From Anthoceros angustus (lineage: Eukaryota; Streptophyta; Anthocerotopsida; Anthocerotales; Anthocerotaceae): a stretch of 64,000 nt of DNA. The notes below the pieces were generated by a model. The model worked only from the letters and a program-made list of their open reading frames with translations. It did not search any database and was not told the DNA's origin. Location of the stretch: NCBI GenBank assembly GCA_010909165.1, contig MU008163.1, positions 248,001 through 312,000 of the forward strand, in the 5' to 3' direction. This document shows positions 35,440-46,049 of this stretch, piece by piece. Both the position numbers and the translations under genes were made by a program. Numbering within the stretch: the first letter of the stretch is position 1; every line of letters begins with the position of its first letter.

Positions 35440-36700
35440 TCATAATTTATGAAGGGGGGGAATATACCCGATGGGGGTTTAGTAGCTTTTATCCTTTGAA
35501 GAGGGTTTCTGATGGGTCTAAAACTAGCCTATCCTGGCATGCTCTAAAATTTGTCACAAAATCATGGTGTCATACTATTGGTTGCATTATTTTCCTGCCG
35601 GTGTTACACACGTAAATACTGCCCTTCAATTAGGGCACTATGTAAAAACACCAAAAAAAGACCCTGAGTAGCTATTTATATGCTACAAATTGGGTGTATT
35701 CCTGAGTGTGTGGGAAAGGGTGCCGGCCGGCCGGCGCCGTTTCCCTGCATACCCAGGGTTTGGGGTTTAGGCCAAATTTCTTGGTCGTCATTCTCACTTC
35801 CTACGCACAGTTTGTGTCAATTTGTATCCCAAAAGGCGAGATGCAAACTAACATACCCGGTCGACCAACGGAGTGCTAAACCTACTTCGAACAAGCTTAT
35901 GCAGTATGCCCTAATTATCTTGTCTGCCCTAAAAATATACATTATGATGTTGGTTTTTCGCATGTGAAACGTCAGATTGTTAGTATTTTTTACCATCCAG
36001 TACAAACCTGAACAAGATAACGTCAAACTTGTCACCTTTTTTACCATCCAAAATAGATCTGACACAAGACCATGACCGGGCAAATATATGTGAATCGACC
36101 CATGTATTTTCATATACTGACGGCATGACGCAGCCCATGTAACTACCACTTGGCAGTTTGAATGACAACAAACCAGTATATCAGGTGATAAGGTTTGGGT
36201 GTGTATGCGATGGCATTCTCAGTGTCTGTTATAGCTTTGCTTGTTACATTATTTGGCTCCCGAAATTTATATTGACTTTGGGTTGCACCATTTTTGGTAA
36301 TGGAATAAAGGAAGCCATAGATGTAGAACAACCACCTATTATTCTGGCTTGTGTTTAGAGATGTCGTTGTTGTTACTCATGAAGCCAGGTTTCAACGGGT
36401 TTTTTTTTCGATTTAAGCTCAATTCATTCTTTTACATAGAACACATTATCTTAAAATCATAGACAATGCTGTAGATAACGTGAGCATTCTGATAAATTTG
36501 TAACAATAAAGTTTCTTTATCGAATGTGATATTCATAAAACGCAATCAGGGTTCACGAAATTATCTTGTTCCTGCGCGTATTACGTGCAGGCTCCACGTC
36601 CTTTTATTTCTCCGCGAGCATGACAGGAAGACTTGCGGCCATGATAATGCATTCCAGCCGCAGCCATCCATTTTTACACACTTCCACGGCCAATCCTCGC
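35440..36700. other. AT-rich spacer
   Basis: No coding signal. A CCGG-repeat patch (CCGGCCGGCCGGCGCCG near 35,724) and a T-run near 36,402 stand out. The stretch 35,838-35,898 (GCAAACTAACATACCCGGTC, then AAACCTACTTCGAACAAGCTTA) is similar to 41,072-41,130, so it belongs to a dispersed repeat. Confidence 0.4.
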
Positions 36701-36723
36701 CGGAATGTGGGTGACCTTGATGC

Positions 36724-37070
36724 TCAGCTTGATATACCAGATGTCAATGCGTTGCGCCCATTGGTCAGGCTTGGTTTCGGAGAGCCCCATCTTGCTGGCG
36801 CCCGCCCAGTCATATGCCCTTCCAGGCTCTGGACAGCGTCATGTGCTCTTCCATACTTGCACAAATTGCCTGTATGTTGACAGGCACACTTGTGATTGTC
36901 ACGGAATACGATACAGCAATTGATCCCCTCGACATAGTTGCACAGTGCTGTGTAGGCCAAGGAAGGGCATCCTGGCCCACAGATGTGCTCCTTAGTCTTC
37001 GAGTGGCTCTGAGGCCATGTCCATTTGGGAACCCTAGTGTCCATCCATCTCCCACCAGCATGACCGTGTC
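36724..37070 (-). other. 3' flank of the PsuG-like fragment
   Basis: A - strand frame crosses the region but shows no family resemblance. It is most simply the former 3' untranslated region of the pseudouridine-5'-phosphate glycosidase fragment that ends at 37073. Confidence 0.25.
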
Positions 37071-37072
37071 CT

Positions 37073-37605
37073 TTACAATTTAGCAGCCTGCTGTCCATCT
37101 CTTTGAAGCCCCTGCAACGCCACAGCCACCTGCGCTCCCGCACGATATTTGTTCTTCACCAGCCTGATATTGGCAGCAAGAGAAGCTCCACCCGATATCG
37201 GTCCGAAACTAGCTCGGTCACCCGCTTCAGCAAGGAGGGCGTGACAGCAGCGCCCACTAACCCATTCCGATCCGCCTCCCTCAGGGCCGCCTGAAGGGCA
37301 GCCTCCACCGGCTCCGCCAGGGCAGTATGTTGCTCGGGAACGAGCACCGCAATCACAGCCCTCGCTCTGCACCATGGTAGCGCACTCCCCGCGGCCCGCC
37401 GTCCGCTCCGCCTGGTGAAGAAGGCCGGGAATTCATCGAAACGGTAGCCCACCACCGTCACTCCCGCGCAAACCACCGCCACGGGCATCCGCCCAAGCTC
37501 CGTCAAATCTGACATGGCGTCCATGGAGCTCCCCCCGAGCAGGAGCTCCCCCCGAGCAGGTGCACCCCATCGATTACCCCGTTCACGAAAACTGGGATCC
37601 TGGCG
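37073..37605 (-). pseudogene. Pseudouridine-5'-phosphate glycosidase fragment (PsuG/PUMY type)
   Basis: The family splits pseudouridine 5'-phosphate into uracil and ribose 5-phosphate. Visible blocks in order: PVFVNGVIDGVHLLGGSS (family: PVFVTGGIGGVHR), MDAMSDLTELGRMPVAVVCA, VVGYRFDEFPAFFT, a shortened middle, AVTPSLLKRVTELV, and the C-terminal GGASLAANIRLVKN followed by VAVALQGLQ. Three lesions are seen. A 17-base tandem duplication (about 37,526-37,559) shifts the frame. About 17 residues between CAGV and TVVGY are missing. One frameshift lies before GGASLAANI (near 37,203). The N-terminal half of the enzyme is absent. The blocks run together without the introns expected of a plant gene of this type, so it may be a retrocopy or captured fragment. 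Confidence 0.8.
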
Positions 37606-37619
37606 TGGTACACCCAAGA

Positions 37620-37970
37620 GGTGATTTAAAAGCCCATACTCAGTTCTCTGTCTTCACTTCTGATGAGGTCTTAGTATGGCGACTGCTTAAGCCAATAACT
37701 TAGGTGAAGGTAAGTCTGGGTTGCGGAAATGCACATCTTGTAAATGGGATCTCTCAAAGGAGCCGCTCGCAGCTGAGTCAAATCAGAAGGGTTAAGGGCT
37801 GGAAGAAAAGGGGGAAGACAATCACTAAAACCAGCAAACATAGGACCATCAAATTGTGGAAGATGTGTCCCAAGGCTTAATTGGTTCTATGTACACGTAG
37901 CACTGGAGTTGCAGACATAAGCCTCTGAAACTCTGTAAATGCTGGCTCACTCAAGGGAGCAGCAAAAAGC
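37620..37970. other. Spacer between PsuG fragment and SNARE fragment
   Basis: No coding signal recognised. AAGGTAAG-type and other short words are present, but no exon continues either neighbour. Confidence 0.3.
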
Positions 37971-37974
37971 TGAT

Positions 37975-38725
37975 TCAAAGCAACAGCTTGAAGGCTACCA
38001 AAAGAAGAAACACGATGAGGACAACCAGTAAACACATGACCATGAGAGAGCAACTTTTGCCAGCTCGTTGGCTGACCAGGCCCAGTTTCCTCTGTGCCAT
38101 CTGCAGGACAAGGAGGGAGCATGAGAAGGGGAATTGGGACATGCACACAGCAGCAGAGTTCAAGGTGCATACCCGCATGCGATTGTTTGTGGCATCTGCA
38201 TCCTGGTCAATATCATCCTGCGACACCAAATCCACGGCAACTCTGTTGAGTGAATCAGCACCACGGTTTTCGAAGCAAGTAAAAAGAAAACACCGTCTCT
38301 GGTCTGATAGCCATAGTCTACCAGGAGCCGTGTGTGAAGGTCCAGTTCCTCATTCACAGCCAACGCGATGTGCTTCGTGCTTAGAACTGTGGCCTCCAGT
38401 CCAGCGAGATCAGCATCCTGCTCTGCACCATCGCTCAGAAACCGTGTCCGTCAGCTAACAGAACAACAGACCGGTGTCCAAACAGATCAGCACCCAGACT
38501 GTCGATGCAAGCATAAACCCCTACAACCTCGGCACCATCAGAAACACAGACAGACTGTCCCGCAGAGCAACCAGAACCGACTGACATACCCTTCATCATC
38601 TGCCGTTGCAGATGGATGACTCCCAGGTTGTCAAGATCAGAGGTGCGGCTCGTCTCTGCTGCATTGCCCCTCCCATCGTGAGAGAGCAAATTCGACCTGG
38701 CCTTGGGATCCCTCGTCGCTGCCAT
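37975..38725 (-). CDS. SYP5-type Qc-SNARE, C-terminal four exons (N-terminus missing)
   Basis: Exons at 38725-38590, 38422-38322, 38217-38173 and 38100-37975 splice in phase with GT...AG borders. The product (about 135 residues) has GVIHLQRQMMKEQDADLAGL, then EATVLSTKHIALAVNEELDL, HTRLLDDIDQDADATNNRMR, and a C-terminal membrane anchor (CSLMVMCLLVVLIVFLLLVA). This is the SNARE helix and tail of the plant SYP51/52 family, which acts in fusion at the prevacuolar compartment and vacuole. About 95 N-terminal residues of the usual 230 are not found. The codon before Met at 38725 is open, and a CAG precedes it by a few bases, so this Met is probably internal to an exon. The intact splice sites suggest recent capture or truncation. 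The third intron has only 72 bases and no in-frame stop. Confidence 0.8.
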
Positions 38726-39114
38726 TACGCTGAGGAAGGCTGGGCGGGGGCACCCTGGCCCCCGTGACGGCCAAGAGATTTAAGCGGCCAGGCCCGGTAA
38801 GGGCGATGCAGCGTTCGTATGAAGCCTTCAGATCGGCACGACTGCTGGAGAAGAATGCTTCTCGTAGTGGCTTAGTGCTTTGGACGGAACATATGGTGCG
38901 CCGGAGGTCAACTGCGATCTGGCTACGACGCGTTCGATGCTGGTTAGCGAAGCGGTTAGAACTAGGGCTTCTGATTCAGGGATCAGATGTTCGAGGTCAC
39001 TTGGAGGTTTACACCTATAGGCTTCTCCCTCATATTAGCTTATCAATTATAAAATATAATTATATCAAAAAATATTACCTATATTAATTCAAAAACTATA
39101 GTTCTACGCTACGA
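38726..39114. other. Junction between SNARE fragment and glucanase 3' end
   Basis: No SNARE N-terminal exon is visible here. The right part holds the SINE-like unit (next entry) and an AT-rich tail with ATTATAAAATATAATTATAT. Confidence 0.4.
38940..39070 (+). repeat. tRNA-derived SINE-like unit
   Basis: GGTTAGCGAAGCGGTTAGA near 38,943 fits an RNA polymerase III A box, and GATGTTCGAGGTCAC near 38,990 fits a B box at tRNA-like spacing. An A/T-rich tail follows. A second, more worn copy is at 41,108-41,240 in the duplicated segment. Confidence 0.45.
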
Positions 39115-40277
39115 TCAATTTTCACTGTTGTGGTGTTGCCGTCTTATATGCAGCCTATATTTCGGTCTGCCACTTTCATATGCAATTCCCCAAGACTTCT
39201 CCCATGGATCCCCTGTTTTATTTCTTTCATCCATTAAAGCAAAGATGAACACTGGGAGGTCTCGATGTGGCCTCATCGGAGTTCCCTTTCTACTCTTCAA
39301 AAATTGCACAAGAGCTGTGTTATAATGAGCTGCATTTGCAATTGTGGCAGTTGGATGACCCTGAGTAGGCCATCCAGTTTCTGAAACCATGAGCATCATG
39401 TTCCCATATCCTATTTTAGTTAGAGCGGTTACTACCATATCGTAAGTAGCTTGAAATCCACTGGGATAAATGGCACCTGTCACATTATTACCTTCAAAAG
39501 CCCATTCAAAGGGATAATGAGCATCATTAACAACAGCATAGAAGGGATATATGTTAACTGAAAATGAACCACCATTGTGATGTAAAAACCTTACTATCTC
39601 TCTCATAAGGGGTAGTAGGCTTTCATCAAATGCAGCATTTTGAGGTGTAGTAGAGTTCTGAGATAGCACACTACCACTAAATGGAATTGTGAGCCTTATA
39701 AATCTCAAATTGTTCGATTCTAAGGCAGATTGTATATTATGAAGTCCTGTCATCAATCTTAAGTAAATATGCGGAGGAGTTTGTTGTGTAGGATCCCGAA
39801 GATCTGGCTCATTCCCTAATGCTATATGTCTGTAAACACATAAAATAAAACATTCATGCTTATCAAATATTGACAAACCACGGGAATAAATCTCATCAAC
39901 CACAAAGATGCACATTGTACTCACGTGATATTTGCTCCTCGATTCACATAAGGCAATATATTTCTCTGAACCCAAGAATGAGCAAACCTTTGGCCTGAAT
40001 CTCCTTCCATAGCTGCCAAGTCAGAATTTGTAACTCCAACAATGACTTGTAGGTTTGTATGTCGTGTAAGCTCTTCTAATATTGCATGATCTGGTTCAAA
40101 AAACTTGATACTAGTGAATCCGTACTGCTCTATCAAATGGATACCATCTCTTGCGGACAGTCGATGGGAGGATTGCATCCCCCAATTAATGCCAATACCT
40201 CGTATTTGTGGAAGGCATGGTAATATACATAGTAATAATAATATAAGGTGTAAGGACAAGAATGTCTCATATGCCAT
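39115..40277 (-). CDS. Glucan endo-1,3-beta-glucosidase (GH17), two exons
   Basis: Exon 1 is 40277-39925 and exon 2 is 39829-39115, joined across a 95-base GT...AG intron that splits a Thr codon. The product has 355 residues. A signal peptide (about residues 1-26, leucine-rich) is followed by IGINWG, the usual start of mature GH17 enzymes. The acid/base Glu is in HIALGNEP (about residue 125) and the nucleophile Glu in MVSETGWPT (about 268). PFYAVVNDAHYPFEWAF is the usual SPYPFF-type region. It ends shortly after the barrel, with no X8 carbohydrate-binding domain or GPI signal, so it is probably secreted to cell wall or vacuole. It hydrolyses 1,3-beta-glucan (callose, fungal wall). No stop or frameshift is seen. 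A decayed copy lies next to it at 41.4-41.9 kb. Confidence 0.88.
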
Positions 40278-40339
40278 TATGACAATGTTACCAAAACAAA
40301 ATTGCGTTCTTCAAGAAAACAAAACCCGTGTATGATTTT

Positions 40340-41400
40340 GTACCAAAACTTAAAAAAATAAAATTCACGAAAATGTTGAGTCCTCCAAAATGTTCTAGTC
40401 CTTCTCCTAACCGTACCTAGACTCAACACAAAGCTCTCACATCTAGCTCTCCTCTTACATCATTCACAAGCTCAATGAGTTCCAAGAGCTTGCTCTTTTA
40501 AACCTCGATCTAGATAGTTGCTAACTCAGGAATTCCATGCAACCATATATCTCTAAGAGTACCACTCTAGGAAATTCTTCTATTATAATAGTTGCAGCTT
40601 CTACCTTAGAAATTGCATGTATCCGACCGCTCTTAGTCCAAACATGCAGCTAACAAGATAACTTCCACAAGTAGCTCTTATTTTCATCCTCGCTCATTTT
40701 TTAATTTTTATTTGAGCCTATATTTTAGTGGTAAATACTTGACTTTCTATTTATAAAAGAATAATTATCATTAAAAAAACAACCTAAAAAGTGCTATCAT
40801 AGTTAACCATTGACGGTTATGGAAACCCTAAATGAATTCACCCAGCAAGACGTGCACTACGCTAGACAGCATTTCTAGTCGTTTTTCCAATTTGACTAAG
40901 GGTCGATTCACATATACTACTCGGTGAAAAACAACGTTTTCTCATTGGTCCATTATGACAACATAGTTTCACACATGTTGGGTGTTTCATGTTACATGAC
41001 ATAAGTCAATCTTACATGGCATGACGAAGGTATGAGTTTACACCCTCCCCAAAGGTTAGGTGCAAACTGACACACCTAGTCGGATGGGAAGGGTTAAACC
41101 TACTTCAATAAGTTTAAGTGGTTGGAACTAGGGCTACAAATCTAGTGACTAGGTGTTCAAAGTCACTTGGAGATTTATACCTATTCTAGAGTGCTCCCAA
41201 ACATCTTAAGTCCTCAAAATTACCTCAAAAAATATTAATTATATAAAAAATATTATATCAGAAGAACGTTACCTATATTAACTCAAAAACCCACTATACC
41301 TCAACCCTATCCCTAAAGGCATTAAATCAAATTTTAGTGTTCTGGTGTTGCCCTCCTACATAGAGCCTATATTTGAGTATGTCATTTTCATCTGCAACTC
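40340..41400. other. Glucanase upstream region and AT-rich spacer
   Basis: The stretch 40,375-40,920 is the 5' flank of the GH17 gene. It is repeated, with insertions, at 42,000-43,520. No other gene is visible. Confidence 0.5.
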
Positions 41401-41900
41401 CCAAAGACCACTCCCATAGAGGCACAAGAAGAAAAAGTTTGTATTTTATTGAGGGAAAAAACGATGGGGAAAAATCCACCCAGCGCGGGACAATGAAGGT
41501 GGACCTTGGGAGTCAAGGACTGTACAAGAGCTCTTTTTTGTAATGAGCTGCATTCGCAATTTTGGCAATGAATAACCCTGAGTAGGCCATCCAGTTTCTA
41601 AAACCATAAGTGGTATATACCGATAACCTATTTTAGTTAAAGCAGTTACTACTATGTCATAAATTATCGTAAATACTTCAAATGCACTAGGGTAAATGGC
41701 ACTTGTCACATTATTATAGCACGCTACCACGCGCCTTATATGTCTTAAACTGATCGATCCTAAGGCAACCTCCATATTAGTAAGAGCCATCTTACATATA
41801 GCAGATGGGAGGACTGCATCCCCCAATTAACGCTAATACCTTGCATTTATGGAAGACATGGTAATTTACATAAAAATAACAATATAAGTTGTAAGAAAAC
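41400..41900 (-). pseudogene. GH17 glucanase pseudogene
   Basis: Blocks of the neighbouring enzyme are kept: NNVTSAIYPSAF, DIVVTALTKIGYRYIPLMV, and LETGWPTQGY (the nucleophile motif, SETGWPT in the intact gene). They are joined directly to a 5' remnant (DAVLPSAICKM near 41,820). The GNE acid/base region and the middle of the barrel are deleted, and the C-terminal part is frame-shifted. It cannot be active. Confidence 0.8.
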
Positions 41901-42030
41901 GAATCTCCCATATGCAATTATGACAATAAAAGTAATTTGCGCTCTTCAAGAAAGCAAATCCCTTGTATGATATTGTACTAAGATTTAGAGAAACAAATCA
42001 ATGAAAATGTTCTAGTCCTTTTAATAAGAC

Positions 42031-42508
42031 TAACGGAAACTTTATGTAGCAAAAAGAGATAAACTCCCATCTACCCAGAAACGAAGGGGACAACCCTCAA
42101 GGGGTTACCAGGCCAAGGGGGACCAGCCCCTATGATCGCCCATTTTGAATCTACCTAATGCTCCGAGAATGCCATTGTCTGGGATATGAAAAGGCCTACC
42201 TACCACAAATGCCGAAGACTCTACGTTCCATGCGCTTCTTATCGTCTTGGGTGCTATGTTACCAGGCCAAGGGGAACCAGCCCCTATGATCGCCCATTTT
42301 GAAACTACCTAGTGCTCCGAGAATGCCATTGTCTGGGATATGAAAAGGCCTACCTACCACAAATGCCGAAGATGCTACGTTCCTTGCGCTTCTTATTGTC
42401 TTAGGTGCTACGTTCCCTGCGCTTCTTATCATCTTGGGTGCTACATTCCCTACGCTTCTTATCGTCTTGCGTGCTACGTTCCCTGCACTTCTTATCGTCT
42501 TGTACACT
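42031..42508. mobile_element. Insertion with direct repeats, flanked by TTTTAATAAG
   Basis: Compared with the unbroken copy of the segmental duplication, 42,031-42,508 is extra. TTTTAATAAG stands on both sides (about 42,021 and 42,511), a possible 10-base target-site duplication. Inside, a unit of about 154 bases (from CCAGGCCAAGGGGGACCAGC at 42,109) is present twice and followed by the 33-base repeats. No clear terminal inverted repeats are seen, so the class is open (a Mutator-like element would fit the duplication length). Confidence 0.45.
42373..42506. repeat. 33-base minisatellite, four units
   Basis: Four units of the type TGCTACGTTCCCTGCGCTTC + TTATCGTCTTGG differ by a few bases. Because 33 is a multiple of three, both strands stay open: the + strand gives an 11-residue repeat with CYVPCASY and the - strand one with TIRSAGNVAPK. 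No evidence that either is translated. Confidence 0.8.
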
Positions 42509-42879
42509 ACGTCTTTTTAATAAGGGTACCTAGACTCAAGATAAAGTTCTCTCATCTAACTCTCCTCTTACAACTCTTCCCACATCATATACAAGCTCCA
42601 TAAGTCCCAAGAGCTCACCCTTTTAAACCCTTATCTACTTAGTTACTAATTCAAGGATTCCATGCAGTCACACATCTTTAAGAGTGCCCTTCTAGGCAAT
42701 TCTCCTATTATAGTAGTTGCAGCTTCTACATTTAAGGAATTGCATGCATGCGACTGCTCTTAGTCAAAACATGCAGCTAATAGGATAGCTTCCACAAGTA
42801 GATCTTATTTTCACCTTCCCTCATTCTTTTGATTTTTTTTTTAGCCTATTGTATTTTGGCAGTAAATACTCGACTTTCT

Positions 42880-43385
42880 GCTTTACTGTCTCTCTAGATT
42901 GGGCGGCAGAGGGATACGCGACATCCAAGGTTCACAAGTACACTCCCATGCAGGAAGGCCATGCTTTCATTCCCCTTGCTATCAAGCCAGATGGGGCCAT
43001 GGAGAAGGATTTTTCAAGGTTTATCAAGGGTTGTGCTAAAGCCTACCACATCCGTAAGAAAGAGGTAGGTCTCCTCCTATCTAGTGTGCTGATTTTCTTC
43101 TAGCATCGTGTTTCCATCGCCTTGCAAAGAACGTTGGCAAACAAATTTTTTAGGAAGACTTCAAATGCGAGAGGCACTGCATCTTTAGCTCTAGTGATAA
43201 GTAGGCCCTTCCTTATTCCAAATTATAACATCTTGGGGATGGTAGGTACCTTCAAAATAGACAATTGTGAGGGCTAGTCATTCTTGGCCTAGGGCCCTCC
43301 AGTGCGGTGTTCCCCATCCCCTTGGTGTAGATGAGACTTTCCATCTTTGCATATTTAGGGTCTTTCTATTTATTAAGTCTCTATT
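42880..43385 (+). mobile_element. Second insertion, with retroelement-like reading frame scrap
   Basis: This stretch is missing from the first copy of the segmental duplication. The + strand frame at about 42,897-43,065 reads WAAEGYATSKVHKYTPMQEG, then HAFIPLAIKPDGAMEKDF. It resembles the end of non-LTR reverse-transcriptase polyproteins only in general pattern. The assignment is weak. The frame ends at 43,103. Confidence 0.35.
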
Positions 43386-43519
43386 TTTCTTATAGAAAAC
43401 TATTATTATACACAAGACAACCTAAAAAGGGCTGTCACTACTAGCTACTTCCAGCCATGGAAAGGTAATGGATGTGCACGTCTATCAGACTACATTGCTA
43501 GTTGTTTCCTCAATTTGAT

Positions 43520-44480
43520 TAAGATATCCTTCCACTTGCCAATAAAAGATTCATGTGCTTGTAGGGCCCGCTTGTGCATAGTGACTTCAAAATTGATGCT
43601 GGTATGTATGACATCATATTAGGTGTTGTTGGATAAAGTGTACAACGTATAAACCGTATTATAAACAACGTATACACCCTATTATAAACAACGTATTGCT
43701 ATTATTATCGTACTAAAATGCATTTTTTATAATATGAGTTGTACCATATATAACACAACTTGCGATCTAAAAAGATGATGAATTCTCTCTACAATGAGAC
43801 TAGTAGTGACCAAATACTTTACAAAATAATAATAATAATAATTTTTATAATAATAAAATGATCGTAAATACTTATTTTATTACCACAATATTAACAACTA
43901 TTTTTTCCATAATATTATCAACCATATATATAACTGTACTTCCATCTACAATAATCGCGTATTCTACAAGCATTTCAACCACAACGTTTGCAACCGCAAT
44001 AACCATATCTAGAACAACCCAAGTTACCCCATCCTCAACAACACTTCAAACCACAAGTTTACTAACGGGTTCAACAACGGGGGCAACAACTAGAAGAACT
44101 ACTGCGCAAGGTGTAGTGAAGCCCCACAAGCTCCTCGATGGGCATAGAGACAATACTGTGTGGGGAGAGGTGTGAAGACGGGCAATCCCAACAAACCGCA
44201 ATAAGAGCAATTCCATCCATCCAGCGGTCCATTGTTGAATTTAGTTCGCTCGCAGCAGAGACTTCGAACACCTTCCTAGTTAGCTGATGTTTCTCAAAAC
44301 GGTTTGAGGTGGCGATGCTGATAAGGTCTGCCCCCTCCGCACCTCAGCCATCGAACAGAGATTTAGAGAATTCAAAACCTCTGTGCACTCCTCCCAATTG
44401 TAGGTTGAGGCTTGGTAAAAAATCGAAGCAAACGCTCATGTAACATTGAGAAGGTAGTGGTGCGGAATTCCTCCGGCCTG
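43520..44480. other. AT-rich spacer with small direct repeats
   Basis: ATTATAAACAACGTAT occurs twice at about 43,650-43,693. An AATAAT run is near 43,827. A Thr/Ser-rich + strand frame at 43,858-44,175 is low-complexity and not supported as a gene. Confidence 0.4.
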
Positions 44481-44859
44481 ACCAGCACAGCAAAGAAACC
44501 ACGCCAGCATTTAGGAGTTGGGAATCGTTTCAGAGTCGCGACCATGGAGGCCAGGGCCTCCCTGCCGGCCTGAGCCGCCCCGGCATGGACACACCACTCT
44601 CGCATAGAAGAAATTGCCATCAGCTCCAGACCTCAGAGCCCGGAAAGTACTCTGCACTGCAACCCTGCTTAGGACGTCGTGAAGCTTCATCCAGGGCTGA
44701 CAGTAGCTGTTTATGTCTGCAGCTTTGGCTCCTGAAACCGTCCTGTGCGTGACACACAAGCGTTGCATGCTGAAAGGTTGTCCAAACGCTGCAAAATGGG
44801 AGCTCATATCCGGCCTCGCTCCGAGTAGGATCCCTACTCACCCCCTTCAGATAAGTGCC

Positions 44860-45140
44860 TGCAGCATCATCTAGACCTAGAGAATGCCTATGCTGGTCAT
44901 GAGCTGCTTTAGGAAGCCCCTTTGTTAGGATATCTGCAACTTGCTGAAGCGTGAACATACTGAAGCTGGATTAGCGCCCATCTCAGACAGCTTGCCGTGT
45001 GAAATGAAACTGAATTTCAATTTGTTTGGACCTAGCTGCAGGATTGGGTTGGCTGTCAGCGCTATCGCAGATTGGTTACCACACTGCAGCATAGAGGCTC
45101 CTAGCTGCTCCCAGCTAGGAGCAGTGGAATTCGGGTTATA
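44860..45140 (-). pseudogene. Ty1/copia RNase H end fragment
   Basis: On the - strand LTANPILQLGPNKLKFSF and QVADILTKGLPKAAHDQHRH (near 44,945-44,885) match the closing part of copia RNase H (usual: ALASNP, TKHIEVD, and VADIFTKGLP). A frameshift lies between them. Only this C-terminal end of Pol remains. No LTR was recognised on the left. Confidence 0.6.
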
Positions 45141-45149
45141 ATTTTCAAT

Positions 45150-45640
45150 AACTACCTAGACATCGGTAAATAGGTGTGGACACCAGGCCAAGACTCTCGG
45201 ATATTGCAAGATAGCCTTCTGTGAGCTGCGATGCTGAGCTAAGATACGAGTCTCATTTCATTCAAAACTTTGAGTCGGCTATCTATGTAGGTAGTATGTT
45301 CGCTGAGAGACCACCTCGGCCATGAGTGGCTACCACAGGGACTGGATTCCTGGCAGCCAAACATGAGTGCATTGCCATCCCGCCCCTGCTACAGGCTATT
45401 TGGCGGTTTCTCTACTTGCAGAAAGCACAAGTTCTCAAGTTTTACAGACAGATATGCTGCCGCAAACCGGACCTGCTGAGCAGCTGCATCTGCACCAGTA
45501 TATTACAACTACACGATGCACCAGTATATTACAACTACCTACTCTACAGTCTGTAATGCTTCAGCTGCACGATGCTACACAGAATACTCAGTACACTCAC
45601 AGGACTGGACGCATCCTCCAAGCCAGCTTATAGCCTGAAT
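45150..45640. other. Spacer without recognised gene
   Basis: A small direct repeat (GCACCAGTATATTACAACTA) occurs at 45,492 and 45,517. No coding signal. Confidence 0.35.
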
Positions 45641-45650
45641 CCACTGTGAG

Positions 45651-46004
45651 CTAGCTCTTGGACTTGAGCAACTTATGCTTAATCCATCCAAAGCCCCAGG
45701 TCGGCTTCCGCGCGGCATCAGACCTGGCCTTGGCCCTGGCAGGCTGTGCACTGACGCTCCGACTGAGCACAGGCGCGGTAGAAGCATTAGCCGAGGCTTT
45801 CTGCGGCTTCTCCATCTTCACTTTACCAACCCTGAATTCAGGCGCCATCGGCCCTGAGGCCGGCTCCGCGTGATGATGCACCGCAGCCGCGTCATTACCT
45901 TTCGCTTGAAATATTCCGTCATCCGTGAAGGTCCAACTGTCGGCCCAGCTCAACCCGGAGGATCCCTGCCTTCGAAAGGAAATCCCTCTCTTCAGCGTGG
46001 CCAT
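45651..46004 (-). CDS. MAPK-substrate (MASS)-like small protein
   Basis: From ATG at 46004 the product has about 117 residues. MATLKRGISFRRQGSSGLSW at the N-terminus is the hallmark of a plant family described as MAPK substrates in the stomatal lineage and related basic proteins (usual motif: SFRRQGSSGLVWDD). The middle is rich in Ser/Ala/Lys with Ser-Pro-poor linker, and the C-terminus is basic (WGFGWIKHKLLKSKS). An in-frame codon for Met lies 15 codons upstream, but the motif normally sits at the very N-terminus, so I prefer 46004. Single exon, no break. The promoter would lie at 46.05-46.7 kb. Confidence 0.6.
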   Translation of the reverse strand: MATLKRGISFRRQGSSGLSWADSWTFTDDGIFQAKGNDAAAVHHHAEPASGPMAPEFRVGKVKMEKPQKASANASTAPVLSRSVSAQPARAKARSDAARKPTWGFGWIKHKLLKSKS

Positions 46005-46049
46005 GATAGGAACAGAAACAAACACTCCACTCGGAGCAACTATTCGCAC

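Larger units (their letters stand above)
41040..43520. repeat. Second copy of a segmental duplication carrying GH17
   Basis: The order SINE-like unit, glucanase 3' flank, glucanase, upstream flank (about 38,935-40,920) is repeated here in the same orientation. Matching landmarks: GGAACTAGGGCT (38,960/41,127), TGGTGTTGCC (39,130/41,345), GTTGCAGCTTCTAC (40,591/42,716), CAACCTAAAAAG (40,781/43,429). Two insertions interrupt the second copy: 42,031-42,508 and about 42,893-43,380. Confidence 0.75.

Noticed and set aside
36566-36923. Short + strand frames near 36.6-36.9 kb
   Set aside because: They overlap the 3' flank of the PsuG fragment, use no recognised family sequence and differ in every frame.
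42373-42506. CRISPR-like array
   Set aside because: The units follow each other without unique spacers, and the DNA is a plant nuclear genome. It is a minisatellite.
43858-44175. Thr/Ser/Ile-rich + strand frame
   Set aside because: Low-complexity AT-rich DNA. No conserved feature.
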